The notes beneath the pieces were generated by a model. The model did not search any database and was not told where the DNA came from. It saw only the letters and a list, made by a program, of their open reading frames with translations. 8,531 bases of DNA, taken from NCBI GenBank assembly GCA_002351955.1, contig DEHO01000002.1, positions 18,448-26,978 on the forward strand. The letters run 5' to 3'. Positions 1-6,861 of this stretch are shown here, one piece after another (position 1 is the first letter of the stretch; each line of letters opens with the position of its first letter). The position numbers were made by a program, and so were the translations under genes. The stretch comes from Flavobacteriales bacterium UBA2798 (GTDB taxonomy: Bacteria > Bacteroidota > Bacteroidia > Flavobacteriales_D > UBA2798).

Positions 1-73
1 CAAGTTTATGACCCCACCAATTACAAACACCGAAAGCCTGACGTTCAAAATACGCCTGAATTTTATTGATCAT
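1..73 (-). CDS. PspC-domain-like small protein, 5' end only
   Basis: Only the first 24 codons are in the window; the gene continues past the left edge. Reading starts at the ATG at 73-71 and gives a peptide that includes QAFGVCNWWGHKL. This resembles the beginning of the short (about 60-80 residue) PspC-domain proteins of Bacteroidota, where a YFE-x-x-AFGV-type segment and a 'GxKLGI' turn precede one or two hydrophobic helices. Those helices would lie outside the window, so membrane insertion is an inference. The start overlaps the end of the DUF2851 gene by 11 nt in another frame, and an AGG lies 2 nt upstream of the ATG (GAAAACAGGT-ATG), which suggests translational coupling and one transcript. 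PspC proteins are named after the phage-shock envelope-stress regulator, but the role of the short Bacteroidota forms is not known to me. The assignment rests on recognition of a short N-terminus and would fail if the frame closed soon beyond the edge. Confidence 0.6.
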   Translation of the reverse strand, partial: MINKIQAYFERQAFGVCNWWGHKL

Positions 74-1346
74 ACCTGTTTTCAAGCAATTGTTTTCCTA
101 TAGTGCAATTTAAGCATTTTTTAGGCCCGCAATACATGTTCCACATCTCAATTTGTGATTGGGTATCCATGGCATTCAGAGCCTTTCTGCCTGCGTGTCT
201 GAACCGGGTTGTTATCCTGTTTTTTTCAGGCATCACTTCTTCAAGTAATTCCAATGCAGATTCAGAATACCGATCCACTCCCTTGTCCCTGCCATAACAA
301 AAAAACAGAGGAACCACCGAATTGATAATTATATTCTGCGATGAATCCAGCCCCATACGTTTGGGGTTCAAACGCGATAATTTCCCAAACCTGTAATGAC
401 GCATCCAATAATCGGAAGGTGTTAGCCGGAGCCGCTCGCTCCATTCTTCTGCACCTGTCGATCGCAAAAGCATTGCTTCGAGATTGGTTTCTTCATGCAT
501 TAAAATTGCAAACTGTGCCAAGCGAATGGTGGGAAAGTTTACCGGTCTCATTCGGGAAAATTTCCAAACAGGGCGTTCGAATACGGGCAATTGCAAACGT
601 TGCTGCACCAGATCATATCGAATTGTAAGGTTGCGCTGGTATTCATCTGCATCCTCCTGATCCAGGAATCCGGCTTGACCGAACAACAATGACTCCATAT
701 ACATCCGATCACCGCTTACCTTACGAACGAAGTGATGCGGAGTATTTCGTGCTAACCATTCAAAAGGAAGCGTGTTAACCCTGAAACCAAAATTCCGTGC
801 AAGCGCGCGATAAATGACTTCGTTCCAATTGTTATTGCACTCCGCAATATCACGCCGAATCGGAATTATTTTTCGTTCCAAACGCTCGGCTAATGCCCTG
901 TCAAATTGTGAACGAATAAGCACTTCCGGTAACTCAGAAAATTGTCCGGTACATGAAAAATCACGGCGTCCCCAGATGAATGCCTTGTAACGTTCATACC
1001 CTTCAGGATCTATTCGGTTGGATAATTCCATACACAACAATTGTCTGCCACGGGAATTCATCACCTCCTCGTCGTGCTGAAAAACAACATGAAGAATCAC
1101 ATTATCGTAAGCTTCATCAAATTGGTGCCGGTGCTTTCTCCATTCAGAAGCGCGGACATGAATTTCAACATTACCTGCCCATAGAGTTGAACCAATCCGA
1201 ATGCGCGCATCAAAAAAATCGGGACCAGAATCACTGTTATGCTGACCAGGATGAAGGATGAAAATAGTTTCTCCTGAAGTAGTTTTTAAATCGCCTGAAG
1301 TAAACAACCTGTACTTCCAGACATGATGCAGATAATCTTCGGTCAT
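63..1346 (-). CDS. DUF2851 family protein
   Basis: This is a complete 427-residue protein of the Bacteroidota family DUF2851, whose function is unknown. The family N-terminus is clear: MTEDYLHHVWKYRLF, then PGQHNSDSGPDFFDARI (residues 33-49), GNVEIHV (58-64) and YDNVILHVVF (80-89). Near the end is a cysteine cluster, C406-x4-C411-x2-C414, followed by IGKQLL. There is no signal peptide or membrane segment, so a cytoplasmic protein is likely. The ATG at 1346 puts the family motif at residue 1 and is the natural start. The gene lies 73 nt downstream of pyrF with no terminator between them, so read-through from the purM-prfA-pyrF cluster is possible; I found no convincing promoter in that gap. 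Its stop overlaps the start of the PspC-like gene. The spacing of D43, E61 and H63 suggests a possible PD-(D/E)XK-like nuclease core, but that is inference only. Confidence 0.9.
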   Translation of the reverse strand: MTEDYLHHVWKYRLFTSGDLKTTSGETIFILHPGQHNSDSGPDFFDARIRIGSTLWAGNVEIHVRASEWRKHRHQFDEAYDNVILHVVFQHDEEVMNSRGRQLLCMELSNRIDPEGYERYKAFIWGRRDFSCTGQFSELPEVLIRSQFDRALAERLERKIIPIRRDIAECNNNWNEVIYRALARNFGFRVNTLPFEWLARNTPHHFVRKVSGDRMYMESLLFGQAGFLDQEDADEYQRNLTIRYDLVQQRLQLPVFERPVWKFSRMRPVNFPTIRLAQFAILMHEETNLEAMLLRSTGAEEWSERLRLTPSDYWMRHYRFGKLSRLNPKRMGLDSSQNIIINSVVPLFFCYGRDKGVDRYSESALELLEEVMPEKNRITTRFRHAGRKALNAMDTQSQIEMWNMYCGPKKCLNCTIGKQLLENRYDQ

Positions 1347-1419
1347 GATGCAATATCTGAATCAAGCAAGAAGACAACAAATCAATAATTATGTGTAGTG
1401 AACGGTTCGATTGAAACAA

Positions 1420-2244
1420 TTACAACAACGCTGCCATTTGTTGTTGCATGTTCAATGCTTCTTCACGTGCTTTCTCTGCAAAATCACTTCCTGAGGATGC
1501 ATATAAAATACTTCGCGATGCATTGACCAAAAGACCACAATCTTTATTCATTCCGAAGCGTGCCACATCTTCAAGACTCCCTCCTTGTGCGCCAACACCG
1601 GGTACAAGTAAAAAATGATCAGGAACAATTTGGCGGATTCTCTCAAGCATAGACGCCTGTGTAGCTCCAACGACATACATCATATTCGAAGCATTGCCCC
1701 ATTGGCCCGAAACTTTTAATACACGTTCAAAAAGCTTTTCTTCTACCTGATCCGCCGGGCCAACATTGAGCGTCTGTAAATCTAGCGCACCTTTGTTACT
1801 GGTAAGTGCCAATAGTATCACCCATTTCCCTTCCTTTCCCAAAAAAGGTGTTACACTATCTTCGCCCATATAAGGAGCCACTGTAACAGAATCAAAATTC
1901 ATTTTGTCGAGGAATGCTTTCGCATACATAGCAGAGGTATTTCCAATATCCCCTCTTTTTGCGTCTGCTATGGTAAAATGATCAGGGTATTTTGTGTTGA
2001 GATAATCGATCGTTTTCTCCAAAGCAATCCAACCGGAAACTCCGAGCGATTCATAAAACGCAGTATTTGGTTTATAGGCGACACATAAATCATGTGTTGC
2101 ATCAATAATTGCTTTATTGAAATTAAAAACCGCGTCTTCATCTTTTGCAAATAACGCAGGAAGTTTTTGCGGATCGGTATCAAGACCAACACAAAGGAAT
2201 GATCCTTTCCTTCGAATCTGGGTAATAAGTTCGTTTCGGTTCAT
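1420..2244 (-). CDS. pyrF: Orotidine 5'-phosphate decarboxylase (type 2)
   Basis: This enzyme converts orotidine 5'-monophosphate to UMP with release of CO2, the last step of de novo pyrimidine synthesis, in the cytoplasm. The 274-residue length fits the longer subfamily 2 rather than the roughly 230-residue E. coli type. Motifs seen are CVGLDTD (residues 18-24, substrate binding), the catalytic DAKRGDIGNTS (94-104, with D94, K96 and D99 matching the Asp-Lys-Asp catalytic residues of the DxKxxDxxNT signature), LVPGVGAQGG (213-222) and NASRSILYAS (241-250), which carries the expected phosphate-binding arginine R244. The ATG at 2244 lies 1 nt after the prfA stop (TAA-A-ATG), so the two genes are almost certainly translated from one message. 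All key residues are present and nothing suggests damage. Confidence 0.97.
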   Translation of the reverse strand: MNRNELITQIRRKGSFLCVGLDTDPQKLPALFAKDEDAVFNFNKAIIDATHDLCVAYKPNTAFYESLGVSGWIALEKTIDYLNTKYPDHFTIADAKRGDIGNTSAMYAKAFLDKMNFDSVTVAPYMGEDSVTPFLGKEGKWVILLALTSNKGALDLQTLNVGPADQVEEKLFERVLKVSGQWGNASNMMYVVGATQASMLERIRQIVPDHFLLVPGVGAQGGSLEDVARFGMNKDCGLLVNASRSILYASSGSDFAEKAREEALNMQQQMAALL

Positions 2245-2245
2245 T

Positions 2246-3325
2246 TTATTCTTCTAATCCGCTTTTTAATTTTTCCGCATTTTCTGCCATGCGTAATGCA
2301 TCTATGATCTCTTCAATATCACCCTCCATGATTGCCGCCAAATTGTATAGCGTTAAACCTATGCGATGATCTGTTACTCTGCCTTGTGGGTAGTTATAAG
2401 TTCTGATCTTTGCAGATCGGTCGCCTGTACTAACCATAGTCTTTCGTTTCTGCGCACGCTCCTCAAGAGCTTTACTCAATTCTCTATCGTACAACCTTGA
2501 ACGCAACACTTTTAATGCACGTTCAACGTTTTTGATCTGACTTCTTTCATCCTGGCACTCCACAACCAAACCTGATGGTATATGCGTTAAACGAACAGCA
2601 GATTCTGTTCTGTTTACGTGCTGACCACCTGCACCGGATGCACGAAAAACATCTTTTTTGATATCGTTCATGTTTATTTCAACATCCACCTCATCTGCTT
2701 CCGGTAGAACAGCAACTGTTGCTGCTGAAGTATGTACCCTTCCCTGCGCTTCTGTTTCGGGAACTCGCTGAACACGATGCACGCCTGATTCGAATTTCAG
2801 AAAACCATAAACCTCCTCGCCAGAAACCAGTAATGAAACCTCCTTGTACCCTCCTACTTCACTTTCACTTACTGACATCACTTCTACTTGCCACCCTTTT
2901 TTTGCAAAATAACGTGTATACATCCGGTACAAATCGCCAGCAAAAATTGCGGCTTCATCTCCACCTGTACCTGAACGAATCTCAACAACTGCATTCTTCG
3001 AATCTTCCGGATCTTTTGGAATGAGCAAAACTTTTATCTCATCTTCCAATTCAGCTTTACGTTGCTGCAAGGAGTCAAGTTCAGCTTTTGCCATTTCACG
3101 AAATGCTTCATCCTTTTCTGTACGCAATAAGTCCAGCGTTCCATCAATACCCTCAATAGTCTTTTCGTATTCGTCGCTTGCGCTTACAATTGGACCCAAA
3201 TCTTTGTATTCCTTATTCAAACGAACATACCTCTTCATATCAGCAATCACTGCCGGATCGGTAATGAGTTCACTCACTTCGCGGTAGCGATCTGCAATGG
3301 CAAGTAATTTTGAACGGATATCCAC
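2246..3325 (-). CDS. prfA: Peptide chain release factor 1
   Basis: RF1 recognises UAA and UAG stop codons in the ribosomal A site and triggers hydrolysis of peptidyl-tRNA. The 359-residue length is normal. Domain order is a helical N-terminal domain (about 1-105), the codon-recognition domain, with SGTGGDEAAIFAGDL at 118-132 and the P-x-T stop-reading tripeptide P189-E190-T191 in HRVQRVPETEAQGRVHTSAA, and the catalytic loop GAGGQHVN with GGQ at 233-235. The P-x-T motif marks RF1; RF2 has SPF instead. The middle residue is Glu here rather than Ala or Val. The start is a GTG: an in-frame TAA lies directly upstream, the next internal ATG is only at residue 30, and the GTG gives an N-terminus of the usual length. 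The gene starts 20 nt after purM, and the gap holds an in-frame mini-ORF (listed separately). Confidence 0.97.
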   Translation of the reverse strand: MDIRSKLLAIADRYREVSELITDPAVIADMKRYVRLNKEYKDLGPIVSASDEYEKTIEGIDGTLDLLRTEKDEAFREMAKAELDSLQQRKAELEDEIKVLLIPKDPEDSKNAVVEIRSGTGGDEAAIFAGDLYRMYTRYFAKKGWQVEVMSVSESEVGGYKEVSLLVSGEEVYGFLKFESGVHRVQRVPETEAQGRVHTSAATVAVLPEADEVDVEINMNDIKKDVFRASGAGGQHVNRTESAVRLTHIPSGLVVECQDERSQIKNVERALKVLRSRLYDRELSKALEERAQKRKTMVSTGDRSAKIRTYNYPQGRVTDHRIGLTLYNLAAIMEGDIEEIIDALRMAENAEKLKSGLEE

Positions 3326-3346
3326 TTATTGAATAATTGTTTCCAT
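3326..3346 (-). promoter_or_regulatory. In-frame mini-ORF (METIIQ-stop) between purM and prfA
   Basis: The purM stop and an ATG overlap as TAATG. That ATG opens a six-codon frame, METIIQ, ending in TAA at 3328-3326, and the next in-frame codon is the GTG start of prfA. This is seen directly in the sequence. A ribosome ending purM could restart on the mini-ORF, stop at UAA and restart at the touching GTG, and any read-through of the UAA would yield RF1 with a seven-residue extension. RF1 itself reads UAA, so a feedback role is conceivable, loosely like the in-frame UGA in prfB. RF2 also reads UAA, which weakens the idea. It may also be chance in a 20-nt gap. Confidence 0.35.
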
Positions 3347-4527
3347 TAATAAATGAATTCTCCAAATGGAGAACGAATGGTCAGCTTTTTCTTTTCCGAA
3401 TCTTCAACGCGTCCAACAACACGAGCATCAACTCCAAATGAACGTGATAATGCTATTAATCCATCTGCAGTTTTTTCATCGGTGTAAATTTCCATACGGT
3501 GGCCCATATTGAAAACTTTATACATTTCACTCCACTCTGTACCTGATTGTTCGTGAATCATTTTAAATAATGGTGGAACAGGGAATAAATTATCTTTTAT
3601 TACATGAACATCATCAACAAAATGTAAGACTTTGGTTTGAGCGCCTCCGCTGCAATGTACCATTCCAAAAATATGATGTCGATATTCAGTAAGCATTGCT
3701 TTAATAATTGGCGCATAGGTTCGAGTCGGAGAAAGAACCAGCTTACCGGCAGTCATTTTTTCCCTGGTATTTTCGTCGACTATGATCTCATCAGTAAGAT
3801 TCAATCCACCTGAATAGGCAAGATCCTCCGGTACAGCAGGATCATACGTTTGTGGGAATTTTTTCGCAATCGATTTATTGAAAACATCGTGACGTGCTGA
3901 TGTTAATCCGTTGCTACCCATTCCGCCATTGTATTCCTTTTCATAATTGGCTTTACCAAATGAAGAGAGTCCAACAATAACATTTCCCGGAGCAATAGTG
4001 TGGTTAGACACAACCGCATCCCGACGCATTCTGCACGTTACTGTTGAATCAACTATAATTGTTCGAACAAGATCACCAACATCAGCCGTTTCTCCGCCAG
4101 TTGACCAAATGCCGATGCCATACGAGCGCAATTCTTCAAGTAACTCTTCCGTTCCGTTTATGATGGCGGAAATCACTTCACCAGGAATCAGATGCTTGTT
4201 TCTTCCAATGGTGGAAGAGAGTAAAATATTATCGACAGCACCAACACAGAGTAAATCATCAAGGTTCATAACGATTGCGTCCTGCGCAATTCCTTTCCAT
4301 ACGGATAGATCACCTGTCTCTTTCCAGTATGCGTAAGCAAGTGAAGATTTTGTTCCTGCGCCGTCAGCATGCATCACAACACAATGTTCTTCACTACCTG
4401 TAAGCAGATCCGGAACTATTTTGCAAAATGCCTTTGGAAACAAGCCTTTATCCAGGTTTGCAATTGCATTATGAACATCTTCCTTGGAGGCCGAAACACC
4501 TCGCTGATTGTAGCGATTATCAGACAT
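3346..4527 (-). CDS. purM: Phosphoribosylformylglycinamidine cyclo-ligase (AIR synthetase)
   Basis: The enzyme closes the imidazole ring: FGAM + ATP gives AIR + ADP + phosphate, step five of purine synthesis, in the cytoplasm. With the start at 4527 the protein has 393 residues. That is longer than the roughly 345 residues of E. coli PurM but typical of the Bacteroidota form, whose N-terminus (MSxxRYNQRGVSASKEDVH) matches well. Motifs are HADGAGTKSSLAY (53-65, ATP/substrate glycine loop), VMNLDDLLCVGA (86-97), STGGETADVGDLVRTI (142-157), HCSGGAQTKVL (291-301) and FNMGHRMEI (339-347). An in-frame TTG at 4575 would add 16 residues, but these would be encoded by the terminator hairpin and have no family match, so I reject it. 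The gene heads the purM-prfA-pyrF cluster. A TATTTTTG element 6 nt upstream of the ATG may be its promoter. Confidence 0.96.
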   Translation of the reverse strand: MSDNRYNQRGVSASKEDVHNAIANLDKGLFPKAFCKIVPDLLTGSEEHCVVMHADGAGTKSSLAYAYWKETGDLSVWKGIAQDAIVMNLDDLLCVGAVDNILLSSTIGRNKHLIPGEVISAIINGTEELLEELRSYGIGIWSTGGETADVGDLVRTIIVDSTVTCRMRRDAVVSNHTIAPGNVIVGLSSFGKANYEKEYNGGMGSNGLTSARHDVFNKSIAKKFPQTYDPAVPEDLAYSGGLNLTDEIIVDENTREKMTAGKLVLSPTRTYAPIIKAMLTEYRHHIFGMVHCSGGAQTKVLHFVDDVHVIKDNLFPVPPLFKMIHEQSGTEWSEMYKVFNMGHRMEIYTDEKTADGLIALSRSFGVDARVVGRVEDSEKKKLTIRSPFGEFIY

Positions 4528-4533
4528 AGAGTA

Positions 4534-4541
4534 CAAAAATA
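4534..4541 (-). promoter_or_regulatory. Candidate -7 promoter element of purM
   Basis: TATTTTTG fits the Bacteroidota sigma-ABfr -7 consensus TAnnTTTG exactly. It ends 6 nt before the purM ATG, so transcription would start at or next to the start codon and give a nearly leaderless mRNA. Against it, no TTG-type -33 box is found at the usual distance, because that stretch is the terminator hairpin, and the same bases form the U-tract of that terminator. The match could be a by-product of a T-rich tail. Confidence 0.3.
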
Positions 4542-4571
4542 AGAAAAGCATCCGCTGCGGCGGATGCTTTT
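4534..4571 (-). terminator. Intrinsic terminator after the PorE-like gene
   Basis: A perfect 12-bp stem (4571-4560 AAAAGCATCCGC paired with 4555-4544 GCGGATGCTTTT) closes a 4-nt loop. On the minus strand it is followed by CTTATTTTTG, giving a T-rich tail. It begins 19 nt after the stop codon of the PorE-like gene. It ends transcription of that gene and separates it from purM. Because the A-rich arm precedes the stem, it could also act weakly in the other direction, but no plus-strand gene is present. Confidence 0.9.
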
Positions 4572-4590
4572 CCAAATGAATACATTTCGA

Positions 4591-6693
4591 TTAATCTTCT
4601 CTGCGCTTCATCCAGGGAAGGTCGATCCATTGAAGTTTCAAATCAGCTTCAGTGGGAACATAATCGAAGTTAAGGATCTTAAAGTCTGTACGACGGTTCA
4701 TCTGGTGAGCAGCGTTTTGCTCTTCAACTGAGGTCATTTTCTTGATGAAAGGTTCGCTCAACCAAACAGTATCACGACCTACAACCTTATAAGTTGGTTC
4801 CTTTTCACCCATACCTTTTGCCACCAGTCGCTCTTTTGGAATCCCCTTACTTACAAGGAAATCTACGCAAGTTTGAGCACGACGCTGAGAAAGTTTTTCA
4901 TTATAGGCATCGTTTCCGCGGAAGTCGGTGTGTGAACGAAGCTGTACTTTGATAGTTGGATTTTCAACCATCATATTGTACAGGTAAAGCAGTGAATCCT
5001 GAGAGTTTACAGGACGCTTTGTTTCGTTTTCTTTTTTGGTTCCTTCAAGGTCAACAATAAGATCTGCCTTATCGTAAGCATAAACGATCATAGGAAGACG
5101 CAATGGCTTACCAACATATTTTTTCATGTAGAATGTGAATTCCCAGTTGGTGGACTTATCAACTCCAACAGTGGTGAATTGTTTCTTAAGCTCCATACTT
5201 TTCAGGAAGCCTTTAGGAAGAGTTGCTTCAACTGTGTAATTGGTCGCTTCATTCACATAACGCTTTCCTTCAGCAGCAGTAATAAATGATACTGAACCGG
5301 CATCGTTGGTTTTTAAGCTGAACATGGTGTTGTCAGTTCCTGCCAACTTCACTTCAATATCCTTGATCGGTTGTTTTGTTTCTTCATCGAGAACAAAAAT
5401 CTTCAATTCGTACAACAGCGGAGGCATAACGAAACTATACAGATCATCACGTCCTTTACCACCAACGCGGTTAGAAGTAAAGAACCCTTTATCTTTTCCT
5501 TCGAATACAATTCCAAAATCGTGTTGCGGTGAATTCATCGGGTAACCGAGGTTCTTTGGGTTCTCCCACTTTTTCTCAGTTCCCACAGCTTCGGCACGGA
5601 ACATATCCAAACCTCCCATACCAAGGTGCCCATCTGAAGAGAAATAAAGCGATCCGTCTGAATGAATGAAAGGGAACATTTCATCACCCGGGGTATTGAT
5701 TTTTGGACCAAGATTTACAGGATCACTCCAGGATTTTGCACGCTTATCATACGTTACCATCCAAAGATCTTTTCCACCTTCTCCACCTGGCATATCAGAA
5801 GCAAAAATCAAGGCCATGTCATCTCCAGTAAGAGCAGGGTGCCCTACTGAAATTGAATCGTGTGGCTTGAGGGAAGGTATTTTTGTAGGAGTTCCCCACT
5901 TATCACCTTTTCTTTCAACTACAAGAATGTCGCAACCAAGGTTCTTTTTCTTTTCGTTCGGACAGTTTGTGTAATACATTACATCACCTTTACGATCAAG
6001 AACTGCAGCTCCTTCGTTATCGTCGGTATTAATTCCTTGCGGAAGAATTTTTGGCTCTCCCCATTTTCCTTTTTTATCACGTTCTGTTACCCAAAGATCA
6101 GTTCTACCTCCACCGGTACGCTTTTCTTCAATAGTACCTACACCACCAGGACGAGAAGATGAAAACACCAGAGTGGTATTTTTCTTGTCCATGAACATGG
6201 GTGTAAAGTCATAATATTCTGTATTCAGGATAAGTTCATTTTCAATGATGTGGCGAGTTGGTGTTTTTTTCCACTCTTGTGCCAACTTACAGGCCTCAGC
6301 ACCATTCTTTCCCTGAACATCACCGCTCTTTTGGAAATAGGTGGTGTAGTTCTTTTCCGCTTCTTTGTATTTACCCTGTTCGCGCTGTGCATCTGCAAGG
6401 CGAAGGTATACGATGGCATCTTTGTAGTTTCCATCCACACAACGCTGATAAAACTCTTCAGCCTTATCTACGTCGGTAAGGAATCGATAACATTCACCCA
6501 CACGGAAATAATAGAACATTTTTTTCTCTGGCTTCTTCTCTTTTTCAGCCGCGACCTTATAAAGGTCCTTAGCAGTAAAGAACTGCTCATTCAAATAGGC
6601 AGCTTCGGCTTCTTTGCCATGGTTCTTTTGCGCTGACGCACTGAGAGTTAGGACTAATGAGAAGAGAATAACAAGGGATCGGAAGACCTTCAT
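4591..6693 (-). CDS. PorE-like exported protein: TPR, PD40 propeller, OmpA domain
   Basis: This 700-residue protein starts with a signal peptide (MKVFRSLVILFSLVLTLSASAQ). Cleavage is predicted after SASA; there is no lipobox cysteine. Next come tetratricopeptide-like helices (about 26-140), then PD40/WD40-like propeller repeats (about 155-421), shown by recurring 'F-P-x-x-x-x-DG-x-L-Y-F-S-S' and 'GG-x-D-L/M-F/W' signatures at about 162-183, 226-244, 282-312, 337-367 and 389-421. A beta-sandwich regulatory-like segment follows (about 427-525). Last is an OmpA C-terminal domain (about 535-676) with LRSHTDFRGNDAYNEKLSQR; D590 and R605 match the pair that binds diaminopimelate in OmpA-type domains. 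The layout matches PorE, a T9SS part proposed to anchor the machinery to peptidoglycan. Similar proteins are numerous in Bacteroidota, so orthology is not shown. The preceding gene encodes a T9SS cargo. It probably has its own promoter (6744-6737) and terminator. Confidence 0.88.
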   Translation of the reverse strand: MKVFRSLVILFSLVLTLSASAQKNHGKEAEAAYLNEQFFTAKDLYKVAAEKEKKPEKKMFYYFRVGECYRFLTDVDKAEEFYQRCVDGNYKDAIVYLRLADAQREQGKYKEAEKNYTTYFQKSGDVQGKNGAEACKLAQEWKKTPTRHIIENELILNTEYYDFTPMFMDKKNTTLVFSSSRPGGVGTIEEKRTGGGRTDLWVTERDKKGKWGEPKILPQGINTDDNEGAAVLDRKGDVMYYTNCPNEKKKNLGCDILVVERKGDKWGTPTKIPSLKPHDSISVGHPALTGDDMALIFASDMPGGEGGKDLWMVTYDKRAKSWSDPVNLGPKINTPGDEMFPFIHSDGSLYFSSDGHLGMGGLDMFRAEAVGTEKKWENPKNLGYPMNSPQHDFGIVFEGKDKGFFTSNRVGGKGRDDLYSFVMPPLLYELKIFVLDEETKQPIKDIEVKLAGTDNTMFSLKTNDAGSVSFITAAEGKRYVNEATNYTVEATLPKGFLKSMELKKQFTTVGVDKSTNWEFTFYMKKYVGKPLRLPMIVYAYDKADLIVDLEGTKKENETKRPVNSQDSLLYLYNMMVENPTIKVQLRSHTDFRGNDAYNEKLSQRRAQTCVDFLVSKGIPKERLVAKGMGEKEPTYKVVGRDTVWLSEPFIKKMTSVEEQNAAHQMNRRTDFKILNFDYVPTEADLKLQWIDLPWMKRRED

Positions 6694-6736
6694 AGATATA
6701 TCGTTTTTCCGTTCAACTGGGTTTATTTAGTAATTG

Positions 6737-6744
6737 CGAATGTA
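6737..6744 (-). promoter_or_regulatory. Candidate -7 promoter element of the PorE-like gene
   Basis: TACATTCG differs from the Bacteroidota consensus TAnnTTTG at one position and is followed by CAATTA, a common context. It lies 43 nt upstream of the ATG at 6693, leaving room for a leader of about 35 nt. The -33 region is weak: a GTG lies 19 nt upstream and no TTG. Its position, between a terminator and a gene start, supports it more than the motif alone does. Confidence 0.42.
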
Positions 6745-6804
6745 ACGAAAATCTTTTATTCAGCACGATTTAATGAAATTTGCTAAAAATCAATGCTTTG
6801 TGTT

Positions 6805-6839
6805 AAAAAACAAAAAACGGAGGGCAAACCCTCCGTTTT
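6805..6839 (-). terminator. Intrinsic terminator after the T9SS surface protein gene
   Basis: A perfect 11-bp stem (6839-6829 AAAACGGAGGG with 6824-6814 CCCTCCGTTTT) encloses the loop TTTG and is followed on the minus strand by TTG and six Ts. It starts 22 nt after the stop codon at 6862. It should end the message of the surface protein and make the PorE-like gene transcriptionally separate. The remaining intergenic space (6694-6804) holds only the candidate promoter. Confidence 0.93.
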
Positions 6840-6861
6840 AAATGATATGAGCAAAAAGTGG

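Noticed and set aside
1347..1419. Promoter for DUF2851 in the 73-nt gap after pyrF
   Set aside because: TTGATTTG on the minus strand is the nearest match to TAnnTTTG, but it lacks the key A and has no -33 TTG at the right distance. No terminator hairpin is present either, so read-through from pyrF is as likely.
1423..1444. CAACAA...TTGTTG inverted repeat at the 3' end of pyrF
   Set aside because: It is short, AT-rich and inside the coding sequence, encoding Gln and Leu codons, and no T-tract follows in the transcribed direction.
2719..3287. Plus-strand open frames opposite prfA
   Set aside because: They are low-complexity, Ser- or Leu-rich shadows of a highly conserved gene, with no independent support.
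4528..4575. Longer purM reading frame from a TTG at 4575
   Set aside because: The 16 extra residues come from the terminator hairpin, have no PurM family match, and the ATG at 4527 gives the expected Bacteroidota N-terminus.
5662..6636. Plus-strand open frames of 60-130 codons opposite the PorE-like gene
   Set aside because: They are antisense to a gene with clear domains, show no recognisable motif or start signal, and are explained by the codon composition of the real gene.
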